This document shows, one piece after another, positions 9,262 to 18,650 of a DNA stretch of 64,000 nt. The notes under the pieces are model-generated. The model was given only the letters and a program-made list of their open reading frames with translations. It was not told the origin of the DNA and searched no databases. Each line of letters starts with the position of its first letter. Positions within the stretch are counted from its first letter, which is position 1. The translations under genes were made by a program, and so were the position numbers. This DNA is from Dyadobacter koreensis. GTDB taxonomy: Bacteria > Bacteroidota > Bacteroidia > Cytophagales > Spirosomataceae. The stretch lies in contig NZ_FNXY01000006.1 of assembly GCF_900108855.1 (NCBI RefSeq), forward strand, positions 310,001 to 374,000, written 5' to 3'.

Positions 9262-9801
9262 TTATCTGATCGTATCCTGTATCACCGGAACGTTCAGTTC
9301 TACTTTCACCAGCTCTCCGACGCCTTTTTTTAAAAGATTAAAATCGTTCCGGTTAATCTCAAATATACCTTTGAATACCCCGATCTGACCCGTCTGGTCA
9401 AATGTAAAGGGAAATGAGATTTCTTTGCTGATGTCTTTAATTGTCAACAAGCCCGTAACAGTAAATGCAGTATCTGATTTTACAACATTCGAAGATTTAA
9501 AACGAATTTCCGGATAATGTTCAGCATCGAAGAAATCTTCTGCAAGCGCATGTTTGTTTTTCATGCCAATTCCTGTATCAATCGTTTTTACATCAACAGC
9601 AACATCAAATTTTGACTCTGCAAACCTGATCGTGTCAAAATGAATGGTGCCTGTTAACCCCCTGAAACTCCCTTTTGCCCCTTTCGTTTTGAAAGTAAGC
9701 GAATAGGCGTTTTCCTTTATTTGCCAACCAGGAAGTATGTTCGATATAAACGATACACACAATAAAAAAATGCCGTAGAATAAAATCGATTTGTTTTTCA
9801 T
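9262..9801 (-). CDS. YceI-family periplasmic lipid-binding-like protein
   Basis: This 179-residue protein has an N-terminal hydrophobic segment (about residues 5-22), probably a signal peptide, so it should be exported. The rest fits the YceI beta-barrel fold. The segments GSFRGLTGTIHFD, DTGIGMKNKHALAEDFFDA and YPEIRFKS are typical of the family, followed by the TVTGLLTIKDISKEI strand pair. YceI proteins bind isoprenoid or amphiphilic ligands in their lipocalin-like pocket. The ligand here is unknown. The gene is convergent with the aconitase and divergent from the metallo-hydrolase gene, so it is probably transcribed alone. Confidence 0.85.
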   Translation of the reverse strand: MKNKSILFYGIFLLCVSFISNILPGWQIKENAYSLTFKTKGAKGSFRGLTGTIHFDTIRFAESKFDVAVDVKTIDTGIGMKNKHALAEDFFDAEHYPEIRFKSSNVVKSDTAFTVTGLLTIKDISKEISFPFTFDQTGQIGVFKGIFEINRNDFNLLKKGVGELVKVELNVPVIQDTIR

Positions 9802-9943
9802 AGCTTTTCAGTCAAGCTGCAAAATTGAAAACAGAAATTGTCAAATCAGCGCTCTGACATCGAAAATTAGCAAGCGGCAACTGCTTCAACATATACTTGA
9901 ATTTTATGTTACCCGACAAAATAATAATTGTTTCCTTTATCTT

Positions 9944-9971
9944 TTTGGTTAGGAAGAAATTATTAGTTTTG
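9944..9971 (+). promoter_or_regulatory. Candidate Bacteroidota sigma-ABfr-type promoter for the metallo-hydrolase gene
   Basis: TAGTTTTG at 9964-9971 fits the -7 consensus TAnnTTTG, and TTTG at 9944-9947 fits the -33 element. The spacer is 16 bases, slightly short of the usual 17-23. It lies about 60 bases before the start at 10030. The match is to short motifs only. Confidence 0.4.
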
Positions 9972-10029
9972 TAGAGTGATTGGTCAGTCAGGGAACAGCA
10001 CTGATCATTGCCCTTCAAATTTTACATCA

Positions 10030-11148
10030 ATGAGAAAACGAGTTATAAAAATGTTATTGATACTAGTTGCACTGACGGCTCTCGTCGTTATCTCCGTTTA
10101 TATTTTTTTACAACAACCCAAGTTTGGAAAAACGCCATCTGGCTCGCGCCAGGCCAGAATTGAGAAATCTCAAAATTTTAAAGACGGGCAGTTTCAAAAC
10201 CTGAACTTCACACCGGATCTGGCAGAAGGTGTAAGTTATTTCAAAGTTTTGAAGGAATTTATATTTAATAAAAGCAAAAATGCAAAACCAGCGTCTGCAT
10301 TGCCTTCTGTGCATTCAGATTTGCTACACTTAAATCCAGCGCAAGACATTCTGGTATGGTTCGGCCATTCTTCCTACTTCATGCAGATTGATGGCAAGAC
10401 AATGCTGGTAGATCCTGTATTCAGCGGGTCCGCTTCACCCGTTAAATTCACCACAAGGAGTTTTCCCGGCAGTGACGTTTATTCAGTTGAGGACTTTCCG
10501 GAAATCGATTTTCTTTTTATTTCCCATGATCACTGGGACCACCTTGATTTTGAAACGGTGACGAAGTTAAAATCAAAAGTCAAAAGAATTATCACCGGAC
10601 TTGGAACAGGGCAGCATTTTGAAACCTGGGGATTTGATATGGCGAAGGTCGAAGAAAAGGATTGGAATGAAGCCGTCGATCTTGGAGATGGATTCACGGT
10701 GAATATCACGCAGGGACGACATTTTTCAGGACGTGGCTTGTCGAGAAACCGCGCGATGTGGGTGTCATTTGTGCTTCGGACTCCTTCCAAAAAAATGTTT
10801 CTCGGAGGAGATTCAGGATATGATACGCATTTTAAATCAATTGGAGAAAAATTTGGTCCGTTTGATCTGGTACTATTGGAATGCGGGCAGTATAACAAGA
10901 ATTGGAAGTATATTCACATGATGCCGGAAGAGGTTGTGCAGGCGGCAGAAGACCTAAAAGCCAAAAAGTTGATGCCGGTTCACTGGGCGAAATTTGAACT
11001 CGCGCAACACGCCTGGGACGAGCCGATTATTCGGGTATCTGCCGCAAGTAAGCTCAGAAATATTCCGCTGGTAACGCCGATGATCGGAGAGGTCGTCAAT
11101 CTGGATGAAGACAAAATATTTAGCCCCTGGTGGGAAAAAGTTAAATAA
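10030..11148 (+). CDS. Membrane-anchored metallo-beta-lactamase-fold hydrolase (NAPE-PLD/UlaG-like)
   Basis: This 372-residue protein starts MRKRVIKMLL and has one N-terminal membrane segment (about residues 7-27) with basic residues in front, so it is likely anchored with the catalytic domain outside. The open frame extends 18 codons further upstream, but that stretch looks non-coding and precedes the signal anchor. The metal-binding motif HDHWDH is at residues 166-171. The early strand LVWFGHSSYFMQIDG and the late MPVHWAKFELAQHAW match the N-acyl-phosphatidylethanolamine phospholipase D-like group of the MBL fold. That group cleaves phosphodiester bonds in lipids. The actual substrate cannot be told from sequence. 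A terminator follows directly. Confidence 0.82.
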   Translation: MRKRVIKMLLILVALTALVVISVYIFLQQPKFGKTPSGSRQARIEKSQNFKDGQFQNLNFTPDLAEGVSYFKVLKEFIFNKSKNAKPASALPSVHSDLLHLNPAQDILVWFGHSSYFMQIDGKTMLVDPVFSGSASPVKFTTRSFPGSDVYSVEDFPEIDFLFISHDHWDHLDFETVTKLKSKVKRIITGLGTGQHFETWGFDMAKVEEKDWNEAVDLGDGFTVNITQGRHFSGRGLSRNRAMWVSFVLRTPSKKMFLGGDSGYDTHFKSIGEKFGPFDLVLLECGQYNKNWKYIHMMPEEVVQAAEDLKAKKLMPVHWAKFELAQHAWDEPIIRVSAASKLRNIPLVTPMIGEVVNLDEDKIFSPWWEKVK

Positions 11149-11160
11149 TCTAAAAATAAC

Positions 11161-11190
11161 AAAAGGCTGATGTACTAACGTCAGCCTTTT
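11161..11190 (+). terminator. Intrinsic terminator after the metallo-hydrolase gene
   Basis: AAAAGGCTGA (11161-11170) and TCAGCCTTTT (11181-11190) form a 10-bp stem. Three more pairs, including one G-U, extend it to a four-base loop, and a T run follows. It begins about 12 bases after the stop codon. Confidence 0.85.
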
Positions 11191-11216
11191 TCGTTGTTTT
11201 CGTAAACATCTGCCTC

Positions 11217-12218
11217 ATGTATACGCTGTTGCTTTCCAGTTTGTTATGGATTTATCCGCAAATTCCTGTATCCGTACACGATGACATTTTTGTTATGTTA
11301 AGATGTTATAACCAGCATAATGCATCTGGTCTTCCCGGAAAAGTCAGTGCCATTTTTAAAAAAAGCCAACGGATACTGGGGCAAAGCAATGAGTCGGGAA
11401 TTCTTTTACTGCATATCCCTGATTCAACAAGATACCTTTTGTTTGAAGCGGAGGGTTATGTAACGTCAAAGATGGCGGTAAGTCTTTCAGGGAAAATTGA
11501 AAAGGGTACCGAGTTCAATCTGGCTATACCCTTCGTACTGAAAGATTCTGTTAATGCTGCAATAATAACACCTCAGAACTTATTATCACTCTCCTTCGAT
11601 ATAACCGAAAATGAAAGTTTAGGTTTTCTGATGCGCAATACAAACGTCTCTTCCAGATCCAATTATAGTTTTAGTATTCCAAAGGGGTTGCATCCGTTTT
11701 TTTTAAATGATGTTTTACCAGGCACTTATAATATGGATGCCTCTGATCGTAAGGGACTTTTAAAAAGAGAAAAAATTGAGATAAACCCCGGTATTAACTT
11801 TAAAGCTATCCATGTTGAAAAACGGAAATATTTGCCAGGAGATTCACTAATGGCTTCCGCAGTTTCATTGAACTCCCTAAAAAGCGCCGGAAAAACTATT
11901 TATTTTAATCAGAGCAGTTATGAATTAAGACCTGAGGCCAAGATTGAACTAGACTCAATTTCGTTACTTCTAAATAAAAAATCCGAATTGCTGGCTATTG
12001 TTACGGGCTTTACAGACAATGTGGGAAGGAGAGATCTGAATATGGCCCTGGCGGAATACCGGGCCAGGGTTGTCATTAATTACCTGAAACAGAAAGGCGT
12101 GAAACCACAGCAAACTACTGCAAAATGGAAAGGCCCGGATCTTGCTGCTGCACCCAGTGATTCTCATGAAAATAAAGAAAAAAACAGACGTGTTGAGATA
12201 GAGTTAATTACTAAATAA
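11217..12218 (+). CDS. Exported protein with C-terminal OmpA peptidoglycan-binding domain
   Basis: This 333-residue protein has a short hydrophobic N-terminus (about residues 2-16) consistent with export. Residues about 20-100 resemble the carboxypeptidase-regulatory-like beta-sandwich common in Bacteroidota OmpA proteins. The C-terminal 110 residues form an OmpA/MotB domain: IYFNQSSYELRPEAKIELD, then VTGFTDNVGRRDLNMALAEYR, then NRRVEIEL. That domain binds diaminopimelate in peptidoglycan. No beta-barrel sequence is evident, so it is probably a periplasmic or outer-membrane-attached cell-wall tether rather than a porin. The start is taken at the first ATG, just 27 bases past the terminator, and an alternative start is possible. 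Confidence 0.75.
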   Translation: MYTLLLSSLLWIYPQIPVSVHDDIFVMLRCYNQHNASGLPGKVSAIFKKSQRILGQSNESGILLLHIPDSTRYLLFEAEGYVTSKMAVSLSGKIEKGTEFNLAIPFVLKDSVNAAIITPQNLLSLSFDITENESLGFLMRNTNVSSRSNYSFSIPKGLHPFFLNDVLPGTYNMDASDRKGLLKREKIEINPGINFKAIHVEKRKYLPGDSLMASAVSLNSLKSAGKTIYFNQSSYELRPEAKIELDSISLLLNKKSELLAIVTGFTDNVGRRDLNMALAEYRARVVINYLKQKGVKPQQTTAKWKGPDLAAAPSDSHENKEKNRRVEIELITK

Positions 12219-12291
12219 TCGATCAGATGTAGATCTGGTACTGCAAAAATTATAACAATCCAACGAACCTCTATAATTAAATAGTAGTTTT

Positions 12292-12325
12292 AAATATTTG
12301 TTTAAATTATACATTTAAACATTTG
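12292..12325 (+). promoter_or_regulatory. Candidate TetR operator upstream of the regulator
   Basis: The 15-mer at 12292-12306 (AAATATTTGTTTAAA) recurs with one mismatch, inverted, at 13018-13032 between tetR and the tolC-like gene. A second, oppositely oriented variant CATTTAAACATTTG lies at 12312-12325. This arrangement suits autoregulation by the neighbouring TetR protein. AT richness lowers confidence. Confidence 0.4.
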
Positions 12326-12388
12326 CAAGTTTGAATTTAATTGAACACCTTTGAATCGTAATTACAAAAGCAGTTAAAAGGATAGTCA

Positions 12389-13000
12389 GTGAAGTGTATA
12401 AGCAGTAAGCCAAGTGAAGAGCGGATTAAGGAGGCAGCAAGGAAAGTTTTCTTGAAAAAGGGTTTCGATGGGACCACTTCAAGAGACATTGCTGAGGAGG
12501 CAGATATGAATATTGCGCTTACGAACTACTATTTCCGGAGTAAAGAAAAATTATTTTTGGAGATTTTTAAAGATTTGCTGAATCTCTATTTTCAAAACAC
12601 ACTGGATATTTTAAATAAAGATCTTGATTTCAAATCTAAGATTTACGAAACGATTGATCATACATTTGAAATGGTCAGTAAGGAGCCGGATCTTTGTAAT
12701 TTTATTGTGAATGAGGTTCATAGATCACCTGAACGCCTCGTTCCGGATATCAATTTTGTGCGCCAGGTCAGACATACAAAGTTTGGCGAGCAGCTTGAAG
12801 AAGAGATAAAAAAAGGAAATATCCGTCCTATCGGTATAGAGAATATTTTGCCGATGCTTTGCGGTTATATCCAGTTTATTTTCATGGGAAAAAGTATGCA
12901 CATGAGGATTTTCGAGATTGGTGAGCATGAGTTCGATGCTTACGCGAAAGATCACAAGGAAAGAATTAAGGAGATGATTATTTGCTATCTGTACAACTGA
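12389..13000 (+). CDS. TetR-family transcriptional regulator of the RND efflux operon
   Basis: This 203-residue repressor-type protein starts at a GTG (12389). An AAAAGGA about ten bases upstream supports that start. The helix-turn-helix covers about residues 10-55: AARKVFLKKGFDGTTSRDIA, then ADMNIALTNYYFRSKEKLF, the usual TetR recognition-helix pattern. The C-terminal ligand domain is variable, as in all TetR proteins, and its inducer is unknown. It is followed after 61 bases by the tolC-like gene and the pump genes on the same strand. Shared inverted motifs flank it on both sides, so it probably represses both itself and the pump. Confidence 0.88.
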   Translation: MKCISSKPSEERIKEAARKVFLKKGFDGTTSRDIAEEADMNIALTNYYFRSKEKLFLEIFKDLLNLYFQNTLDILNKDLDFKSKIYETIDHTFEMVSKEPDLCNFIVNEVHRSPERLVPDINFVRQVRHTKFGEQLEEEIKKGNIRPIGIENILPMLCGYIQFIFMGKSMHMRIFEIGEHEFDAYAKDHKERIKEMIICYLYN

Positions 13001-13017
13001 TATTTTTTTGCCCCGAT

Positions 13018-13049
13018 TTTAAACAAACATTTAAAATAAATATTTATTT
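13018..13049 (+). promoter_or_regulatory. Candidate TetR operator before the efflux genes
   Basis: TTTAAACAAACATTT at 13018-13032 is the inverse complement, with one mismatch, of the motif upstream of tetR. It is followed by a perfect 16-base AT palindrome, AAATAAATATTTATTT, at 13034-13049. The whole site ends 12 bases before the tolC-like start, where a bound repressor would block transcription. Confidence 0.4.
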
Positions 13050-13061
13050 AAATTACCCAAG

Positions 13062-14387
13062 ATGAAATTTTCATTTCACTATGCATTACTGTTTGTCGTG
13101 CTGATGACAACACGTGTGCAAGCCCAGCAACATAATCTCGAACAGCTGGTAGAACTAGCCATGAAAAATAATTATAGTATCCAGTCTTCCATGCTGGATG
13201 AAGCAAAGACGAATGCTAAAATCGACGAGGTGAAGTCAAATCTTTTACCTTCCCTAAATGTGACAGGTGACTATAAGCGCTATTTCAAAATTCCTGGTCA
13301 GGTTGTCCCTGCCAGTGCGTTCGGCGGGCCGGAAGGAACTTATAGCACTTTGGCCTTTGGACTTCCTTATAATTTGTCAACTTCTGCACAAGTGACTCAG
13401 ACACTGTTCAATCCGTCTGTCAAATACGCGCTGAAAGCGGCTGATTTGAACAGAGATCTGACGTCTCTCACTACTGTAAAAACAAAGGAAGACATCGCAT
13501 ACAACGTTACAGATGCTTATTATAATCTGGTAACTGTTGTTCAGCAAATGGCTTTTTTAGATAGTAACCTCATTTCAACCGACAGACTTTATAAGGTTAC
13601 AGATTTACTATATCAAAATCAGTTGGCCCAGCGTGTGGATAAGGACAGGATTCTCATCAACAAAACGGCTACGGAAACGCAGCTGAAAACGTTAAAGAAT
13701 TCGTATGCTCAATTGGTTAATCTGCTGAAATTTTATACCGGAATTCCTCAATCTGATTCGTTGCGTATAGAGATACAGGTTAAAGACGTTTTACTTCCTT
13801 CACAAGCAGATAAAAGTGGTTTTCGCCGTACTGATATTACGCTTTTGGAGCGTCAGAAAGACTTAAATGTTTTACAGGATAAGAATTTAAAGTCGGGTTA
13901 TCTGCCAACCGTAAATGCCTATGGTGTTGCGAACCTTACCTATTTTGGAAAAGGCGGAGAAAATTCAGTGTTTAAGCAGGTTCCGGGATACTGGGCCGGG
14001 CTGCAATTAAACTGGAATGTTTTCGATGGAATGGCAAGGAAAGCACAAAGGACTCAGAACAGAATCGACAACGAGAAGCTTTCTGTTCAATTAAAACAGC
14101 TCGAACAATCCATTGAAATGGAGGAGATCAATGCACGGAACAAATTCGCCGTCGAACAGCAAAATATCAATTCTAAAAACGAACAAGTCGCGCTTGCGAG
14201 CCGCGTTTACAAACAAATTCAGCTGCAGTTCAAAGAAGGAATTGTATCGCTTTCAGATGTGATCCAGTCAGAGCAAACCTTGCTGGATACCCAAAGTAAT
14301 TATCTGACTTCGTTGGTTCAGCTACTTCAGGCTGAGCTGGAATGGAAGAAAGCAACCGGTTCTTTATTGACAAATATTTCAAAATAG
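13062..14387 (+). CDS. TolC-family outer membrane efflux protein
   Basis: This 441-residue protein has a signal peptide ending after AQA/Q (about residue 22). It shows the duplicated alpha-helical hairpin layout of TolC, with long heptad-rich helices at about 25-80, 140-215, 250-290 and 330-435. TolC homologues trimerise into an outer membrane channel and periplasmic tunnel. The last helical stretch (KEGIVSLSDVIQSEQTLLD) is typical. It is the first structural gene after the TetR regulator and is followed 27 bases later by the adaptor, so it should supply the exit duct of this tripartite pump. Confidence 0.92.
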   Translation: MKFSFHYALLFVVLMTTRVQAQQHNLEQLVELAMKNNYSIQSSMLDEAKTNAKIDEVKSNLLPSLNVTGDYKRYFKIPGQVVPASAFGGPEGTYSTLAFGLPYNLSTSAQVTQTLFNPSVKYALKAADLNRDLTSLTTVKTKEDIAYNVTDAYYNLVTVVQQMAFLDSNLISTDRLYKVTDLLYQNQLAQRVDKDRILINKTATETQLKTLKNSYAQLVNLLKFYTGIPQSDSLRIEIQVKDVLLPSQADKSGFRRTDITLLERQKDLNVLQDKNLKSGYLPTVNAYGVANLTYFGKGGENSVFKQVPGYWAGLQLNWNVFDGMARKAQRTQNRIDNEKLSVQLKQLEQSIEMEEINARNKFAVEQQNINSKNEQVALASRVYKQIQLQFKEGIVSLSDVIQSEQTLLDTQSNYLTSLVQLLQAELEWKKATGSLLTNISK

Positions 14388-14414
14388 TTAGCTAATAATC
14401 TCAATATCAAAAGT

Positions 14415-15464
14415 ATGAAACGCCTTTTAATATTTGTTGCAATCATCGCGGTTTTGGGCCTCACTGCGGCAAAGCTTTTGAATAATAAGGAAGCTACTGA
14501 AGCCAAAGTTTACCAGCCGGATCCTAACCTGAAAGTAGGTGTGAGGACAGCCGTTGCTGAAATGCGGAATATGTCTCAGGATACCAAATTTCTGGGTTCA
14601 TTTTCTCCGAACAGACAGATAGAAATACGTCCGCTTGCCGGAGGAGAAATTGTAAAATTAAATATTCAGGAAGGTCAGCATGTTAGTGCTGGTCAGCTTC
14701 TTGCCAAATTAGATGACGACCAGCTTCGTTTTCAGGTTGAGGCTTTGCAGGTAACATTAGAAGGGTATCAAAATGATTTGAAACGTTATGAAGTTTTAGT
14801 GAAAGGCGATGCAGTTCCGGCTGTGAATATTGAGAGAACGCAACTGAGTATCCGCGGGACGCAGGCCCAAATAAAACAGCTGAACAAGCAGATTGCCAAT
14901 ACGAGCATTACAGCACCTTTTTCTGGAATTATTACTTCCAAACTGGTTGAAAAAGGATCAGTTGTTTCCATTGGTACGCCAATGGCAGAAATTACAGACA
15001 TCGCTTCTTTAAAACTGGTTGTAAATGTTCCGGAAAAAGCAGTGAACCAGTTCCGCCTGGGACAGACAATTACAGTACAGACGGAGGTATATCCCGATGC
15101 GAAATTTCAGGGAAAAGTTTCAATGGTTGGTGCGCAGGGTGATGAAGCGCATAATTATCCGGTTGAAATAACTGTACAAAATACCACAAATAATCCCTTA
15201 AAAGCAGGAATGTATGGTTCGATTGCAAACTCGAACGAGCTGAAAGGCGAATCGCTTGCGATACCCCGTCAGGCCATTATGGGTTCTGCAAAAGAGCCGC
15301 AGGTTTATGTCGTGGAAAATGGGAAGGCAGTTTTAAAAAGCGTGATGATCGGTGTGGCGACAAACGAGTTTTATGAAATTACGAAAGGTCTGAAAGCAGG
15401 TGATCAGGTTGTGACCAGCGGTCAGATCAATTTGCAAAACGGAACGCTCGTATCAGCTCAGTAA
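14415..15464 (+). CDS. RND efflux periplasmic adaptor (membrane fusion protein)
   Basis: This 349-residue protein has an N-terminal membrane segment (about residues 3-20) and then the adaptor layout. A lipoyl-like half-motif (GGEIVKLNIQEGQHVSAGQL) near residues 76-95 is followed by an alpha-hairpin at about 97-150. The second lipoyl half (ITAPFSGIITSKLVEKGS) is near 162-185, and beta-barrel and membrane-proximal domains complete it. It bridges the inner membrane RND pump and the TolC duct. No lipobox Cys is seen after the hydrophobic stretch, so it is membrane-anchored or cleaved rather than a lipoprotein. It sits between the TolC-like gene (27 bases) and the pump gene (24 bases). Confidence 0.93.
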   Translation: MKRLLIFVAIIAVLGLTAAKLLNNKEATEAKVYQPDPNLKVGVRTAVAEMRNMSQDTKFLGSFSPNRQIEIRPLAGGEIVKLNIQEGQHVSAGQLLAKLDDDQLRFQVEALQVTLEGYQNDLKRYEVLVKGDAVPAVNIERTQLSIRGTQAQIKQLNKQIANTSITAPFSGIITSKLVEKGSVVSIGTPMAEITDIASLKLVVNVPEKAVNQFRLGQTITVQTEVYPDAKFQGKVSMVGAQGDEAHNYPVEITVQNTTNNPLKAGMYGSIANSNELKGESLAIPRQAIMGSAKEPQVYVVENGKAVLKSVMIGVATNEFYEITKGLKAGDQVVTSGQINLQNGTLVSAQ

Positions 15465-15488
15465 ACCTCATTCTCAAAAGAATAAATT

Positions 15489-18400
15489 ATGAAATTTATT
15501 GAATCCATAATCAAACGTCCGTCGATGATTATCGTGCTTTTCGCGATCCTCGCCATCGGCGGTATATTTTCCTACCGATTGCTGAGTTACGAATTATTAC
15601 CGGAATTTTCGGTTCCTATTGTCACGATCACAACGCTTTATCCTGGCGCTGCGCCGTCGGAAGTGGAGTCTGAAATCAGCAAGAAAATTGAAGATGCGGT
15701 ATCGGGGCTGGATAATATTGATGATGTCACTTCCAAATCTTATGAAAGTGCTTCGTTGGTCATCGTTCAGTTAAAACCGGGCACGGATATCGACAAGGCA
15801 TTGGAAGATGCGCAGCGTGATATTAACAACATGGTAAGCGATTTGCCGGACGACGCGGAAACGCCTTCTCTGTCAAAAATTTCTCCAAGTGACCAGCCGA
15901 TCATGCAGCTTCTGGCAACTTCCTCACTTCCCAATGAAGTTTTTTATCAACAGGTTGAAGACAAATATTTGCCCGTTATCCAACAGATTGCCGGTGTTGC
16001 AGAGATCAATATGGTGGGAGGGGATCAGCGGGAAATCCGTGTCAATGTAAATGATGATAAGCTGAAATATTATGGTTTGTCGCTCTTGCAGGTTACGCAG
16101 GTGATCAATCAGGCCAATCTTGATTTTCCGACAGGAAAAGTAAAAAGTTCTTCTGAAAATATGACGCTTCGTTTGGCTGGAAAATTCAGCTCAGTCGATG
16201 ATATCCGGAATCTTGTAATTTCGACATCCAAACAAGGAAGCCAGATTCGTGTAGGTGATGTGGCCGATATTACGGACGGTTTAGGAGAAACGGAAAGTAT
16301 TAGCCGTTACAACGGACAAAACGGTATCGGGCTTTTTATTAAAAAACAATCGGATGCCAACGCCGTAGAGATCAGCCGTCTTGTTCAGTTAAAATTATCA
16401 GAAATTGAAAAGGCAAATGCGAAGGATAAAGTCCATTTCGCGATCGCTTATGACAGCAGCATTTTTACGCTCGAATCTGTGGAAGCGGTAACGCACGACC
16501 TCGTACTTGCAGTAGTTCTGGTGGCCGCAGTGATGTTGCTTTTCCTGCATAGTTTTAGAAATGCGTTCATCGTAATGGTTTCTGTACCCGCATCTCTGGT
16601 GTCTGCATTTTTATTCATGTACGTCATGGGTTATTCGCTGAACCTGATGACGTTGCTAGCTCTTTCGCTGGTGATTGGTATCCTTGTTGATGACTCGATC
16701 GTGGTTTTGGAAAATATCCAGCGACATCTGGAAATGGGCAAAAACCGTTGGCAGGCAACGATTGATGGTGTGACAGAAATTGGTTTTGCAGCACTGGCTA
16801 TTACCCTGGTGATCGTCGTTGTTTTTGTTCCGATTACGATGGTAAATTCAGTTATCGCAGATCTTCTGCGCCAGTTTTCTCTGACAGTTGCCTTTGCGAC
16901 GATGATCAGTTTGCTGGTGAGCTTTACACTTACGCCGTGGATGACCTCCAATATGGCGCGTATCGAACATCTTGATCCGAAAAATCCATTTCAACGTTTT
17001 TTACTTTGGTTTGAAAAACAACTGACTGCGCTGACGGCCTGGTATCATGGAAGTCTGGAATGGGTGTTAAGCCATAAATTGATTTTCACCGGTGGACTTA
17101 TCGCACTTTTTGTAGTTACAGGCTGGGTAATGGGGCTAGGGATTATTGGTCAGGAATTCGTTGCACAAGGCGATCAGGGTAAATTTTTGTTGACGATGAA
17201 ACTGGATAAAAGCGCATCGTTACAACAAAATAACCTGACTGCCCGGCGTGTTGAAGAATATTTGAGAAAAAAACCTGATGTGACTACCATTTTTGCCAAC
17301 GTCGGTGGGGCAAGTACAGGTATGAACAGTTCCGGTCAAGGAGAAACGAACAGGACAGAATTGACCGTCGAGCTGAGGCCAGTGGAAGAACGCGAAGGCT
17401 TAGTCCCGACAGAAAAATATATGCTGGATGTTCGGAAAGAGCTTGAAAAGCAGTTTGCTGGCATTGAATTCAATTCAGCGATTGTGGGTATGGTAAATTC
17501 AGGATCCGCTCCGATTGAGATATTTTTAGCAGGAAATGACCTGAAAGAAATTCTGGCTTCGGCAGATAATCTGGCTAATCGCTTGAAAAAAACACCTGGC
17601 GCTAACGACGTGAATGTTTCGGTTGAATCCGGAAATCCGGAAGTAAGAGTTGACATTGATCGTGAAAAAATGGCTCGGCTGGGATTGAGTATTCAAACCG
17701 TGGGAGCTACGATGCAGAATGCTTTTGCAGGAAACGACGACTCTAAATTTCGGGATGGGGGAGAAGATTATGATATCCGGATTATGCTTGATGCGTTTGA
17801 CCGTAAAGATCCGGACGATGTAAAACACATCACATTTTTCAGCCCTTCGGCCAGTCGCCCGGTTCGTCTGGAAGAATTTGCAGACGTGACGTTGAGCACC
17901 GGCCCATCCGTTTTGGAAAGAAAAAATCGTCGCTCATCTGTTACCGTTACTGCAAATACGCTGGGAATTGGGTCGGGAACTTTGGTGGCGAATATTCAGG
18001 CGGATCTTGCAAAAAATCCACTTCCTGCCGGCGTGACGATCACATGGGGCGGTGATGCAAAAAACCAGAGTGAAGGTTTTGGATCATTGGGATTAGCTAT
18101 GCTGGCCGGGTTGTTCCTGGTTTATTTTATCATGGTTTTACTTTACGACAGCTTCATTTATCCGTTCGTGGTACTTTTTTCTATTCCCGTAGCCGTGATC
18201 GGTGCCTTGCTTGCCCTTGCGTTATCATCTTCAAATATTGGGATCTTCGCGATGCTCGGTATGCTGATGCTGATCGGTCTGGTAGTAAAAAACGCCATTT
18301 TAATTGTGGATTTTGCTAACCAGCAAAAGGAACTCGGAGTACCGTTCAGGAAGGCTATCCTTAATGCTGGTGAAGAACGTTTGCGTCCGATTCTGATGAC

Positions 18401-18632
18401 TACAATTGCCATGGTGATTGGTATGATTCCTATCGCGACAGCTTCCGGAGCTGGTGCAGAATGGAAAAATTCGCTGGCCTGGGTGTTGATCGGCGGACTT
18501 ACAAGTTCAATGGTACTGACTATTTATCTCGTTCCAATGGCTTATTATCTGGCCGATAGACTAGGTGAAAAATGGAAGTCTTTCCGTTCAAAATCTAAAC
18601 CGGAAACCGCTGTGGCGTCCGTTGTCCAGTAA
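15489..18632 (+). CDS. RND-family inner membrane efflux pump (HAE1/AcrB-like)
   Basis: This 1047-residue protein has the full RND layout: one N-terminal transmembrane helix (about 12-30), a large periplasmic loop, six helices (about 335-560), a second periplasmic loop and the last five helices (about 870-1030). The fourth-helix motif ALSLVIGILVDDSIVVLEN carries the paired Asp residues of the proton relay, and KNAILIVDFA marks the tenth-helix region. Such pumps export hydrophobic drugs, bile-like detergents or lipids using proton motive force. Substrates cannot be read from sequence. The next gene, an acyl carrier protein, begins 18 bases downstream, which is unusual for a drug pump operon. 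Confidence 0.93.
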   Translation: MKFIESIIKRPSMIIVLFAILAIGGIFSYRLLSYELLPEFSVPIVTITTLYPGAAPSEVESEISKKIEDAVSGLDNIDDVTSKSYESASLVIVQLKPGTDIDKALEDAQRDINNMVSDLPDDAETPSLSKISPSDQPIMQLLATSSLPNEVFYQQVEDKYLPVIQQIAGVAEINMVGGDQREIRVNVNDDKLKYYGLSLLQVTQVINQANLDFPTGKVKSSSENMTLRLAGKFSSVDDIRNLVISTSKQGSQIRVGDVADITDGLGETESISRYNGQNGIGLFIKKQSDANAVEISRLVQLKLSEIEKANAKDKVHFAIAYDSSIFTLESVEAVTHDLVLAVVLVAAVMLLFLHSFRNAFIVMVSVPASLVSAFLFMYVMGYSLNLMTLLALSLVIGILVDDSIVVLENIQRHLEMGKNRWQATIDGVTEIGFAALAITLVIVVVFVPITMVNSVIADLLRQFSLTVAFATMISLLVSFTLTPWMTSNMARIEHLDPKNPFQRFLLWFEKQLTALTAWYHGSLEWVLSHKLIFTGGLIALFVVTGWVMGLGIIGQEFVAQGDQGKFLLTMKLDKSASLQQNNLTARRVEEYLRKKPDVTTIFANVGGASTGMNSSGQGETNRTELTVELRPVEEREGLVPTEKYMLDVRKELEKQFAGIEFNSAIVGMVNSGSAPIEIFLAGNDLKEILASADNLANRLKKTPGANDVNVSVESGNPEVRVDIDREKMARLGLSIQTVGATMQNAFAGNDDSKFRDGGEDYDIRIMLDAFDRKDPDDVKHITFFSPSASRPVRLEEFADVTLSTGPSVLERKNRRSSVTVTANTLGIGSGTLVANIQADLAKNPLPAGVTITWGGDAKNQSEGFGSLGLAMLAGLFLVYFIMVLLYDSFIYPFVVLFSIPVAVIGALLALALSSSNIGIFAMLGMLMLIGLVVKNAILIVDFANQQKELGVPFRKAILNAGEERLRPILMTTIAMVIGMIPIATASGAGAEWKNSLAWVLIGGLTSSMVLTIYLVPMAYYLADRLGEKWKSFRSKSKPETAVASVVQ

Positions 18633-18650
18633 TTTTTTAATGTCGTAAAA

